Assembly: GCA_964007475.1 (NCBI GenBank)
Contig: OZ023274.1
Span: 23,208,043 to 23,272,042 of the forward strand
DNA length: 64,000 nucleotides
Reading direction: 5' to 3'
From: Hybos culiciformis
Lineage: Eukaryota; Arthropoda; Insecta; Diptera; Hybotidae
Shown: positions 18,452-27,337 of the stretch, one piece after another
How the letters are laid out: each line of letters opens with the position of its first letter
Numbering within the stretch: position 1 is the stretch's first letter
Translations under genes and position numbers: made by a program
The notes under the pieces: generated by a model
What the model saw: the letters and a program-made list of their open reading frames with translations, nothing else
The model's database searches: none
Told to the model about the DNA's origin: nothing

Positions 18452-18734
18452 AGTTTGTCAGGGTTAGAATTCTACATTTATAGTTATTTTCACTCATTTT
18501 TCGTAATTTTGTTATAGTTGGCATGTGCGAGAAGTAAGCAATAAATTCACTTAAATTGCCAGCAATAAATTTGCTTAAATGCATCAGCGCCACCATCGCT
18601 TAAATTTAGAAATATAATAGAGGATAAAATGTTAGGAAAAAAATGGTAAAAAATTTTAACCACTAACAAAGAAATTTTAATGGGGGATGGAAATAAGGCC
18701 GCGTGAAATAAGCCGCGATGATTTTTGTTGCGGT

Positions 18735-18920
18735 CTTCTTTCATTTCATTATTTACGTTGATGCATCTAAATTTTTTCATTATATACGTTGATACATCTA
18801 AATTTTTTCATTATTTACGCAAATGCATCTAAATGATTGCATGTGTATTGATGCATATAATACTCCATTTAGTGATCTAAATTCTATAGCACTAAATACA
18901 ACATAACGATCCCCAACGCA
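18735..18920. repeat. Left arm of a long-range inverted repeat with ~31-bp tandem units
   Basis: Three or more units of about 31 bp (ATTTACGTTGATGCATCTAAATTTTTTC and variants), then a stretch (18841-18909) that is the reverse complement of 24485-24553 with few differences. The same tandem unit occurs inverted at 24560-24597 and 25365-25400. Confidence 0.75.
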
Positions 18921-18927
18921 TTAAAAC

Positions 18928-19112
18928 AGTATATTGGATATGGTAACAAAATTTGTTATACAACTCGTTCTGTATTTACACAAAAACACATTGACACTTG
19001 TCAATTTATATCACTCGCCCTTCGGTCTCGTATTGACTCGTGTCAATGTATTTTTCTGTATACAGAACTCTTAATTAATAACAAATTTAGTTTACATATA
19101 CAATAATCTACT
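18928..19112. mobile_element. Palindromic MITE family M2, copy A
   Basis: Inverted ends (AGTATATTGGATATG...AACAAAATTTGTTAT pairing with ATAACAAATTTAGTTTACATAT...ATCTACT) and an inner stem (ACACATTGACAC with GTGTCAATGT) around a TATCACTCGCCCTTCGGTCTCG centre. A second copy in the same orientation is at 25557-25747. No ORF. Confidence 0.8.
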
Positions 19113-19312
19113 AATGTAATGTAATAATAATTTGCATTGATAATTTTTTTTCCTAATGTAATGATGTAAATGTTTCTATGTTTATTCAGGTCTTGAAAAT
19201 GTACCAAAACAGGTACGAAATATCGACAAATAAATTATAAGATTCTACAACAAATAAAGTTGGTTTTTTATTTAAATTTGAGGCTGCTTAAATCAACATA
19301 AATACATATGCA

Positions 19313-19412
19313 TAACAGAGAAAATAGGAAAAAAATTGCATTTCATGGTGATTATTTTAAATTCATGAAAATAAAGCACTACGTCCGATCGATAGAAATT
19401 TATTCTTCCATT
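19313..19412 (+). pseudogene. Odorant-receptor copy 2, 5' fragment (upstream of the LTR insertion)
   Basis: Nucleotide similarity to the first block of the odorant-receptor relic at about 9847-9945: ATTGCATTTCA-GGTGATTATTTTA-ATTCAT, then a region ending TATTCTTCCATT. The match resumes at 24415 on the far side of the LTR element (TGACCCTCAGTTTCATTA against TGACCCCCGTATTTCTTCC at about 9955), so the element landed inside this copy. The frame is not maintained; it is a pseudogene. Confidence 0.65.
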
Positions 19413-19717
19413 TGTTTTGTCTTGATGACTTCTAAGGAGTTGAAGAAGAGATGCCGTTTTTTGTAATTAAAAGACTTTTGTTTTTTTTTATTTTTAAAGA
19501 TTAAGTTAGTTTTTTATTTAATTTAATTTTTATAATTATTTAATTTAACTTGATTGATGATCTGATGAATTGTGAGTAGTGATGACTTTCTTGATTTGAT
19601 ATTTATAACAGCTGTGAGAATCTGTATAAGACAATTTGACAGCTGCAAACAATTGCTGAATTGTTGTAGTACTGCAGTGTAGTTTTAAGGTGTGTTCATT
19701 TATGACAATACACAACA
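19413..19717 (-). repeat. 3' LTR of the gypsy element
   Basis: 305 bp, TG...CA ended. Differs from the partner at 24110-24414 by three apparent substitutions (near 19429, 19505 and 19549). Confidence 0.93.
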
Positions 19718-19732
19718 CGCCCTTTCTTAAAA
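19718..19732 (-). promoter_or_regulatory. Polypurine tract of the gypsy element
   Basis: Directly next to the 3' LTR the minus strand reads TTTTAAGAAAGGGCG. It is purine-rich and correctly placed to prime plus-strand DNA synthesis. Confidence 0.75.
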
Positions 19733-19753
19733 GTTAAATTTGATCAATTTAAT

Positions 19754-22414
19754 TTAAAATTCAAAACCCATAAATCTTCTTGGTGTTTTAATTAATCTTC
19801 TCGATCTGGTAAATTGTTCTGGCATATTGGCTTCTACATTACTAACAACAGTTGACTGAGCTTCATCATTAAATTCTGGATTTGTTTGTTGTACAATAAT
19901 ATCTTCTTCATTATTATTTTGTGACACATCTTGAAATTCATCATCATTACCATCATCTAAGTTGTTTGAATTATAATCAATTTCAATGTCACTTGTATCA
20001 TTTCCATCTTCTATGTCCGTTGTATCATTTTCAATTTCGATGTTACTTGTGGCATTTGAAACATTTTGATTTTCAATGGCATTTCTAATATTAATACTTG
20101 AATTAAAATTGGTTAGTGGATAATAATCTTCAACTGAAATTTGAGATTTATTAATAATATTATTTTTGTTGTTGTTAAAATTAATTTTAGTTTTAGGTTT
20201 AATATTATTATTAGAATTAACATTATTTTTACTATTATGTATATAAGTTTTATCCAAACGAAAGTAAATTCGATTACGTTCAAATATTTTACCATCTTCT
20301 GTTTTGACTAAATAAGCACGATTTGGTTTTGCTTTTAAAATTGTACCTTTTAACCATACAGAATCTTTATTTTTACGAAACCAAACTCTATCACCTACTG
20401 CTAACTGTGGTAATTCTTTGGTATGTAAATTTGCTTGAATTTTTTGTTGTTGTTGGTTATCTTTTAATTTAATTAAAGTTTGTTTTACAGGATATTCTGG
20501 TTTTAATAGTTTTGGATGTATAGGAAATTGATTTCTTATTCTCCTACCCATTAATAACTCAGAAGGTGATTTTAAACCATTAGATGGCGTTGATCTGTAA
20601 TCTAGTAAAGCCAAATGTATATCTTTTCCTTCCTCAAAACATTTTTTTAGTGTTTTCTTAAAAGTTTGAACACATCTTTCCACTTGCCCATTTGATCTTG
20701 GATAATAAGGTGTTGACATATTTCTTTGAATGTTCCATTCATTGCAAAATTGTTTCATTTCTGAAGAGTTTAAAGGTGGACCACCATCAGTAATTAATTC
20801 TTCAGGAATTCCAAATCTCGAAAATATACTTTTGAATGCGTTGATTGTTGCAAATGCAGTTGTTCCATTCATTAATTGCAGGTCAACATATTTGCTAAAA
20901 TAATCAATAACCAATAGATAACGCTTACCATTTAGGTCAAAAAAATCAGCCGCAATCTTTTTCCATGGCCCATCAGGTATTTCTCGATCCAATAATGGCT
21001 CATAACTATTGGAGGATTGAAATTTCTGACACACGGCACAGTTGTTCACAAATTTTTCAATATCTGAATCCATTTTTGGCCAATAAAAGTATTCACGAGC
21101 TTTAGTCTTATTTGAAACAATTCCTCTATGTGACATATGTATCATTGTTAAAATATAATTTCTGGATTCTTTTGGTACTACTGACCTATTTCCTCTACAA
21201 ATAATTCCATCCATTACGTATAATTCATCACGACAATGATAATATTCTCTTGCTGTTGTTTTTATTTCTTTGATAGTTTCAGGCCACTTATTTTCAATAT
21301 AAAATTTGACATTTTGTAGTTCTTGATCTAAAGATGTTTGCTTACGAAGTTCTTCCCATTTACCATCAGTTGCATTAACTAATAAATGTATATTTAATGA
21401 TGTCTTTTCTTCATTATTTAAAATTTCAAATTTGTTTTTTAAGAGCGGTGCTCTAGACAATGCATCAGCGGTTACTAATTCTGAACCAGGTTTATAAATT
21501 AATTTGCAATCATAGTTATTTAATCTTAATAACATCTTTTGCAGTCTAAGTGTTATTGAATCATATGGTTTTTTACTTAAACCAATTAACGGTTTATGAT
21601 ACGTTTCTACTATTATACTTCTACCATAAGTGTAATAATTAAAATGTTCTAATCCAAAAACTACTGCCAATAATTCTTTTTCAATCTGAGCATAACGTTG
21701 TTGACAATCAGTTAAAGATGCTGAACCAAATGCTATAGGTTTATCATTTTGTAACAATGTTGCACCTAATCCATATTTTGATGCATCTACTGATAACGTA
21801 ACTTGCTGGTTTGGATTAAAGATTTGAAGTATTGGAGCACTGGATAATAAATTTTTCAATTTTTCGAAACATTTTTGTGTATTTGAATCCCATAACCATG
21901 GTGTATTTTTTTTTAGTAATAATCTTAGCTGATACGATTCGTGTGATACATTTTCTGTAAACTTCGTGTGATATCTAAACATTGATAGAAATCTATGTAA
22001 GGAATCTTTATTCGTTGGTGTTGGATACCCATTTATTGCATCAACCTTACTTGGATCTGGTGTAATTCCTTTATCCGACAAAATCTGACCTAAAAACTGA
22101 ATTTTGTTTGTTGCTAATTGTATTTTTTCTTTATTAAACTTTAGATTATTTTCTCTGGCTATACTTAAAATTTTTCTTAAAAGTTTACAATGCTCTTCCA
22201 TATTTACTGATCCAAAAGCAACATCATCAAAATAAATTCCTGCCTGTGGAATTTCTTTAAAAATCTTTTGCATTGTTCGTTGAAAATTTTCAGGAGCTGA
22301 TACTAAGCCATATGGAACTTTTAACCACTTATATCTTCCAAAAGGTGTTGCAAATGTAGTAAGGTATGAGCTTTGCTCATCTAGGGGTTGTTGCCAAAAT
22401 GCTTTTACATCCAT
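19754..22414 (-). CDS. gypsy pol: reverse transcriptase (from motif A), RNase H, integrase (886 aa open frame)
   Basis: This frame starts inside reverse transcriptase. Motif A is MDVKAFWQQ, and catalytic YFDDV lies at residues 61-65. RNase H: VDAS (D210), EKELLAVV (E247) and ADALSR (D317) are kept, but the usual TDHKPL reads TYHKPL at 271-276, with Tyr (TAT) where the catalytic Asp (GAT) belongs. Integrase: His/Cys finger (H426, H429, C459, C462) and the DDE triad D490, D543, E579 (GQVER), then a GPY/F-like module (about 685-730) and an Asn/Asp-rich tail. It overlaps the upstream gag-protease frame by 38 bases in the +1 frame. The nominal Met is a chance ATG made by the break, not a real start. 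Product if expressed: defective. Confidence 0.92.
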   Translation of the reverse strand: MDVKAFWQQPLDEQSSYLTTFATPFGRYKWLKVPYGLVSAPENFQRTMQKIFKEIPQAGIYFDDVAFGSVNMEEHCKLLRKILSIARENNLKFNKEKIQLATNKIQFLGQILSDKGITPDPSKVDAINGYPTPTNKDSLHRFLSMFRYHTKFTENVSHESYQLRLLLKKNTPWLWDSNTQKCFEKLKNLLSSAPILQIFNPNQQVTLSVDASKYGLGATLLQNDKPIAFGSASLTDCQQRYAQIEKELLAVVFGLEHFNYYTYGRSIIVETYHKPLIGLSKKPYDSITLRLQKMLLRLNNYDCKLIYKPGSELVTADALSRAPLLKNKFEILNNEEKTSLNIHLLVNATDGKWEELRKQTSLDQELQNVKFYIENKWPETIKEIKTTAREYYHCRDELYVMDGIICRGNRSVVPKESRNYILTMIHMSHRGIVSNKTKAREYFYWPKMDSDIEKFVNNCAVCQKFQSSNSYEPLLDREIPDGPWKKIAADFFDLNGKRYLLVIDYFSKYVDLQLMNGTTAFATINAFKSIFSRFGIPEELITDGGPPLNSSEMKQFCNEWNIQRNMSTPYYPRSNGQVERCVQTFKKTLKKCFEEGKDIHLALLDYRSTPSNGLKSPSELLMGRRIRNQFPIHPKLLKPEYPVKQTLIKLKDNQQQQKIQANLHTKELPQLAVGDRVWFRKNKDSVWLKGTILKAKPNRAYLVKTEDGKIFERNRIYFRLDKTYIHNSKNNVNSNNNIKPKTKINFNNNKNNIINKSQISVEDYYPLTNFNSSINIRNAIENQNVSNATSNIEIENDTTDIEDGNDTSDIEIDYNSNNLDDGNDDEFQDVSQNNNEEDIIVQQTNPEFNDEAQSTVVSNVEANMPEQFTRSRRLIKTPRRFMGFEF

Positions 22415-23960
22415 GCATTTTGGAATGGATTTCTTCTAAAGTTGAGATTGGGAAATGTGAACGTTTAATATTATCATTTAATTGCCTTGGATCAAGAACA
22501 ATTCTAATTTTATCAGACTTATGAATTATGTGCATATTATTCACCCAATCCGTTGGTTTTTCTACCTTCTTAATTATTCCTTCATTTACCATTGATTGTA
22601 ACTCCTTTTTCACTGGCATTTGCATAGCTTGTGGTATTTTTCTTGGTGCAGCAATGTGACAGCTTGGATTATCTTTCAACCAAATTTTAACTGGTTCTAG
22701 GAATCCTTGACCTTGGAACACATCTTCAAATTCTTCAATGATTGATTCTGGTGTTTCAATTTTTGTTGAATTTGATATCTGATTGATAATTTTCACCAAA
22801 TTAAAAATTTTGCACACCTCAAATCCTAAAATTGTTTGTGAATTAAAATTAGTTATTAAAAATTTAAAATGTTTTTTTAAATTGTTAAAATTAACTTCCA
22901 AAGTACATTCACCAAATAGTTCTATTTTTGTACCACCAAATGCTTTAAGAGTTACTTTGGTTTTATAAATTTTTGGAATTATTCTAAGTTTTTTTAGTTC
23001 ATCTTTGCAAATTACATTAACTTGAGCACCAGTGTCAAGTTTACATTTCATTTCATCTCCATTTATTTTAAAATTTTCAACCCAATCTTTATTTTCTGAA
23101 ATTAAATTAACTGTTAATTCAGACAAAATTATTTCTTCATTTTCATTGTTAATATTTTTTTCTAAAATTTCATTAACCTTTCTATTATTATTATTATTAT
23201 TTTTTTTATAAAAGTTTTCTTTTGCGCCATTTTCTTTTTGCCTACACATTCTTTGCCAATGATTTAACTTATTGCATAAGTGGCATTTTGCGCCAAAAGC
23301 AGGACAATTATTTTTTTCATGATTTTTACCGCAATTTTTACATTTAAAATTTTTATTATAATTATTATTATTATTTTTTTTAATCCTATTTATTGTAGAT
23401 TCATTTTCAATTTTGCCATTTGACATTATGCCTGACTGAACTTGCGACCTTTCACTAATTAAACATTGTTCAACCACCATTTGTTCAGTTAACAATTTTT
23501 CCCTTAATAATCTTTCTCGTAAAATATCATTATTAATTCCCATTAAAAGTTTATCTCTAATATTTCTAGAAATAGATTGTTTTTCAAAATTACAATCTAT
23601 AGCATGTTGCTTAACTTTTTGATAAAAAATTTGAAAACTATCTGACGATTGTTTTAAATTCCAAAACAAATAACTAGAGAAAACCTCGTTTGAAAATTCT
23701 TTAAAAGATTCATCAAATTTTTCAAGTACCTGCTCTAACTTTACTTCAGTAGCAGTACCTACTGGTTGTAAATTAAATTCGTTAAATTTATTTACCAACT
23801 CTGGACCACAAAGCATTAAGAAAACTGCTATTTTTCTTTTTTCTGCTTTTTCATCTAAATCATTTGCTATTAAATAATTTTTAAACCCTTCCTTCCAGCG
23901 TCTCCAGCTTTCTAAAACATTTCCACTTATTTGAAATGCGTCTATCTTCAAAGCAGCCAT
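22377..23960 (-). CDS. gypsy gag-protease and start of reverse transcriptase (527 aa open frame)
   Basis: A Gag-like N-terminus (MAALKIDAFQ... with SWRRWKEGFKNYL), two zinc knuckles (C-x2-C-x3-H-x4-C at 207-219 and C-x2-C-x4-H-x4-C at 226-239), an aspartic protease with LDTGAQVNVI (308-317) and the start of reverse transcriptase from about 436 (APRKIPQAMQMPVKKEL, then VLDPRQLN). The frame runs off into ILATTPR and a stop just where motif A should follow. About 7-8 residues normally between the IHSKMHG region and motif A are missing, so a small deletion plus frameshift is the simplest account. Gag and pol are otherwise one continuous frame, with no stop or frameshift between gag and protease. 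Confidence 0.92.
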   Translation of the reverse strand: MAALKIDAFQISGNVLESWRRWKEGFKNYLIANDLDEKAEKRKIAVFLMLCGPELVNKFNEFNLQPVGTATEVKLEQVLEKFDESFKEFSNEVFSSYLFWNLKQSSDSFQIFYQKVKQHAIDCNFEKQSISRNIRDKLLMGINNDILRERLLREKLLTEQMVVEQCLISERSQVQSGIMSNGKIENESTINRIKKNNNNNYNKNFKCKNCGKNHEKNNCPAFGAKCHLCNKLNHWQRMCRQKENGAKENFYKKNNNNNNRKVNEILEKNINNENEEIILSELTVNLISENKDWVENFKINGDEMKCKLDTGAQVNVICKDELKKLRIIPKIYKTKVTLKAFGGTKIELFGECTLEVNFNNLKKHFKFLITNFNSQTILGFEVCKIFNLVKIINQISNSTKIETPESIIEEFEDVFQGQGFLEPVKIWLKDNPSCHIAAPRKIPQAMQMPVKKELQSMVNEGIIKKVEKPTDWVNNMHIIHKSDKIRIVLDPRQLNDNIKRSHFPISTLEEIHSKMHGCKSILATTPR

Positions 23961-24089
23961 TTTCTCAATTTTTTATTAAAAATTAAATTTTATTTCTTAC
24001 CAATACCAATTAAAAAAAATCTCCCGTTTCAATAATTCAGGTTTACTGGTTCAACAATTAATTAATTTTCCATCCATAAAAATTCAATA

Positions 24090-24109
24090 GGTTTTTTCTT
24101 CTGACACCA
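24090..24109 (-). promoter_or_regulatory. Primer-binding site of the gypsy element
   Basis: Reading the minus strand away from the 5' LTR, the sequence begins TGGTGTCAGAAGAAAAAA immediately at the LTR edge. TGG pairs with the CCA end of a tRNA. The pattern is reminiscent of a tRNA-Leu primer, which I could not verify. Confidence 0.6.
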
Positions 24110-24414
24110 TGTTTTGTCTTGATGACCTCTAAGGAGTTGAAGAAGAGATGCCGTTTTTTGTAATTAAAAGACTTTTGTTTTTTTTTATTTTTAAAGATTA
24201 AATTAGTTTTTTATTTAATTTAATTTTTATAATTATTTAATTTAATTTGATTGATGATCTGATGAATTGTGAGTAGTGATGACTTTCTTGATTTGATATT
24301 TATAACAGCTGTGAGAATCTGTATAAGACAATTTGACAGCTGCAAACAATTGCTGAATTGTTGTAGTACTGCAGTGTAGTTTTAAGGTGTGTTCATTTAT
24401 GACAATACACAACA
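24110..24414 (-). repeat. 5' LTR of the gypsy element
   Basis: 305 bp, TG...CA ended, near-identical to 19413-19717. As the 5' LTR of a minus-strand element it should carry the promoter. Confidence 0.93.
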
Positions 24415-24480
24415 CCATTGACCCTCAGTTTCATTAGATTAAAAAATAAATTGAACCTAATAATAATTTTAATGGGCATA
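24415..24480 (+). pseudogene. Odorant-receptor copy 2, continuation past the LTR element
   Basis: TTGACCCTCAGTTTCATTAG right after the target duplication continues the alignment to the first odorant-receptor block (TTGACCCCCGTATTTCTTCC at about 9953). The similarity fades within about 60 bases. Confidence 0.5.
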
Positions 24481-24484
24481 TGAT

Positions 24485-24597
24485 CGATATGTTGTATTTA
24501 GTACCATAGAATTTAGATCACTAAATGGAATATTATATGCGTCAATACACATGAAATCATTAAGATGCATCAGCGTGAATAATGAAATCATTTAGAT
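24485..24597. repeat. Right arm of the long-range inverted repeat (first part)
   Basis: 24485-24553 is the reverse complement of 18841-18909 (shared core TTTAGATCACTAAATGGA). It continues into the 31-bp tandem unit AGATGCATCAGCGTGAATAATGAAATCATTT, which is interrupted by the hAT element and resumes at 25365. Confidence 0.75.
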
Positions 24598-25364
24598 CAT
24601 TGCTTCTCAAACTTTTTAATGTCGGGACTCCCTAAACTAAAAAAAAAAAAATACGCGGCTCCCCAAAAATAACTCGAAATAAAACAACATTTAAAAGGTA
24701 TTTTTGTTAAAAATAAACTGAATTCAAAAGAAAAATCTAATATAAAAATTTTTAAATAATAATCAAAAAACAACCTTAAAAAACTTTTAAAAACTGTTTC
24801 TATTTTTCCGAATTTTGTTGTAAAAATTTTTTTATGACAAAAAACTGCCAAGAGTGCTTAAAAATATCTCTTCTTTTCATTTTGTTTGTTTTTTTTTGGA
24901 AATAAAAAAACTGCCAAGTTCCTAAAAGTATGCAGGAATTCTCTATAGGGATTGATTTTTTTTTTAATTAAATTAATTAATTAATTATAGTACATTCCCC
25001 GAGCTATTTTTATTTAAATAGAATGCATGTTATTAACAACGAATCTACCTACAAAATTTAAGCTCGACCCGATCACGGAAAATGGGTTAATTTGCCGTCG
25101 CAAGATTCCTCGGTCACAAACATACATCCTTTTGTCAAGTTAAAATAGAGATAGTAAAAATAATAATTTAAACGAAAAATAATAATAATATTAATAAATT
25201 CAATGCGACCGCTTTTACACCTTGAATTGAAATTATATAAAAACTGATAAAAATAAATTTACAAATTTTGAAAATTAATTACAATTTACTTTTAAATAAT
25301 AACACTGCACTATGTTGTATTCTTGTCTTTAATGTTCAAGTTCCTACTAGTTTGAGAAATACTG
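24598..25364. mobile_element. hAT element, 767 bp, perfect ATTTAGAT duplication
   Basis: The left end CATTGCTTCTCAAAC and right end GTTTGAGAAATACTG are inverted and of the Charlie-like TTCTCAAAC class. ATTTAGAT flanks both sides (24590-24597 and 25365-25372). It is inserted into the 31-bp tandem unit. No credible transposase. Includes an ATTAATTAATTAATTA run near 24975. Confidence 0.9.
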
Positions 25365-25410
25365 ATTTAGATGCATCAGCGTGAATAATGAAATCATTTA
25401 GATGTTTCGT
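25365..25410. repeat. 31-bp tandem unit resumed after the hAT element
   Basis: GATGCATCAGCGTGAATAAT...ATCATTTAGAT is repeated here and before the hAT element, showing that the element split a tandem array. Confidence 0.75.
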
Positions 25411-25556
25411 ATTGAATATTGCGTAATACCTAAACAAAATAATATCACTCACAATATTTCAATACATACAAATACCAACAAAAAATGAAAGAAAAAATTT
25501 GTTTATCAACTTTTGTTTTTTTTGACTGCAACTACCTCTCACATGCACATTAAAAC

Positions 25557-25747
25557 AGTATATTAGATATGTTAACAAAATTTGTTATACAACTCGTTCT
25601 GTATTTACAGAAAAACACATAGACACTCTTGTCAATTATATCACCTAACGGTCTCGTGATATAAGTATTGACTCGTGTCAATGTGTTTTTGTGTATACAC
25701 AACTCGTAATTAATAACAAATTTAGTTAACATATATAATAATCTACT
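25557..25747. mobile_element. Palindromic MITE family M2, copy B
   Basis: Direct-orientation relative of 18928-19112 (AGTATATT-GATATG, AACAAAATTTGTTATACAACTCG, GACTCGTGTCAATGT, ATAACAAATTTAGTT, ATCTACT). Both copies are preceded by CATTAAAAC. Palindromic and non-coding. Confidence 0.8.
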
Positions 25748-25884
25748 ATTATTTTTTCCGACTAATTGATAATATTGACGGAATATACAGTTATTTTTCG
25801 AAGTAATTACAAATTCAAGAAGATAAAAAATATTTTATGCAAATATATAAAAGTTAAATAAAAATTAAATAAAAATCCAATTAT

Positions 25885-26035
25885 CATTGGCACAATTACA
25901 AATTGGTTGGAGCCTTTGTAATTGTAAGCTACTTCAATCAAGATAAAAAACGATTACTATTGAACATTAAATTGGGCACGATGGAAACACCTTATTTTGA
26001 GTTTTTGAAATTAATTGTAGAAATTTATTTTTACA
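25885..26035 (+). pseudogene. Odorant-receptor copy 2, TM3-TM4 fragment
   Basis: Nucleotide match to 10678-10800 of the first relic. It reads YFNQDKKRLLLNIKLGTMET and PYFEFLKLI before decaying. The equivalent membrane segment upstream is scrambled. With 19313-19412 and 24415-24480 it makes a second odorant-receptor copy now spread over 6.7 kb by insertions. Confidence 0.75.
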
Positions 26036-27337
26036 TTTAAAAAAAATAAAGGATATCTGGAAAATGACACAAAACGATTTAAAAAAAAATTCAGTTCACT
26101 AGATAGCATGGCATTAGCGGATATCGTATAACGACATACATATTCGGAGTCCACGTACCTTAAGTACCGTTAGGTGATGAAATCATCACCGTATCTCTTT
26201 TCGGAAGAAAACCCTGCGATTTATCTGTAAGTTCAGGAAGTTTGATCATATTATTTCTTCTGCTGTGTTATTTATTTTCATATTTTACGTAATTTAATAT
26301 TCAGATTTATATAGTTCCCTTCCCGTACGTAATGATACATTATTATGTACTTTTTGATGAACTGGCGATCAGTCGTACTCAAAAAAATTAGAAAAAATCC
26401 ATTACATGCTTTTTTGGCACATTTAGAAAATCTACTATATCAATTTCTAACACATTTTTGTAAACGCAAAAGTACTATTACCAATTACTTCTGAACAAAG
26501 TGCCCGTTAGCGCGCCAAAATTTCATTTTATTTTCTTGCCTCCTGTAAAATTTGCTTTGTTCGTGATAGGACATATTCCTGTTTCATGGACGGTATATAC
26601 AGACAGACGATTCTTCGGATTTCACTCAAATTTGGTTCATAAAAAGAGCAAATGATTAACAACACAAATACTGTTTAAGCGGAGGATATCATATGCGATT
26701 TGTGTACTGAGTAAGTAAAATCTTAATTCCCCTTAAGCAACCCAAAATTAAGAAAATTCTCTAAAAAGAGGTAGAAAAAATTACGTAATTACCACTAATA
26801 TATTTTCGGTTATTAAGTTAGTTTAGCTAATTACTTTACGAAGGGATAATTAATTTTTTATCCGACATAAAAACCCAAAGTTAAGAGGTAGAACATAGAG
26901 ATAGAAAAAATTACTTAATTACTTCTAGAATTATTTTCGGTTATTAAGTTAGTTAAATTAATTACATTAAAAAAAGGTAGAAAAAATTACTTAATTACCC
27001 CTAATACTAATACAAAATTAAGAAAATTCTGTGAAAAGAGGTAGAAAAAATTGCTTAATTGGTTTATTAAATTAGTTTCGCTAATTACTTTAAGAACGGA
27101 TAACTGATGGTTCAAATAATATTAAAATAGTTGACAAAAAATAAATATTAATTTATTGATTAATTTGCATTTAATAAAAATAATTCAAAGGAGAAGGTTT
27201 AAAACCGGAAAAAATATTGAAAATATTAGTTCCAGTAGAAAAATAAAAAAAATAAAAAGTTGAAATTAATTAACATTTTAAGTTTTTAAGTGATAATTTT
27301 TTTTTTAAATTTTAAAAAGAAATATTACGTCTTAGGT
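26036..27337. repeat. Probable 5' non-coding part of the Helitron, with tandem repeats
   Basis: About 26600-26700 (TTTCACTCAAATTTGGTTCATAAAAAGAG...CTGTTTAAGCGGAGGATAT) is related to 33510-33620 in the adjacent Helitron. 26720-27110 holds about four irregular units around GAGGTAGAAAAAATTAC-TAATTAC and GGTTATTAAGTTAGTTTAGCTAATTAC. The true 5' TC end was not found. Confidence 0.55.

Larger units (their letters stand above)
19413..24414 (-). mobile_element. Ty3/gypsy LTR retrotransposon, complete ends, defective pol
   Basis: 5,002 bp flanked by a perfect 5-bp target duplication CCATT (19408-19412 and 24415-24419), transcribed on the minus strand. Order in transcription: 5' LTR, a primer-binding site beginning TGG at the LTR edge, gag with two zinc knuckles and an aspartic protease, reverse transcriptase, RNase H, integrase, a purine tract, 3' LTR. 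Reverse transcriptase before RNase H before integrase marks the Ty3/gypsy group. No envelope-like ORF. The two LTRs differ at only three positions that I can see, so insertion was recent. The coding region is nevertheless broken inside reverse transcriptase and has a changed RNase H residue, so this copy probably moved using enzymes from another copy or was broken very soon after arrival. Confidence 0.95.

Noticed and set aside
19413..24414. Endogenous retrovirus with envelope gene
   Set aside because: Pol ends shortly before the 3' LTR, and no envelope-like ORF with signal or membrane segments is present.
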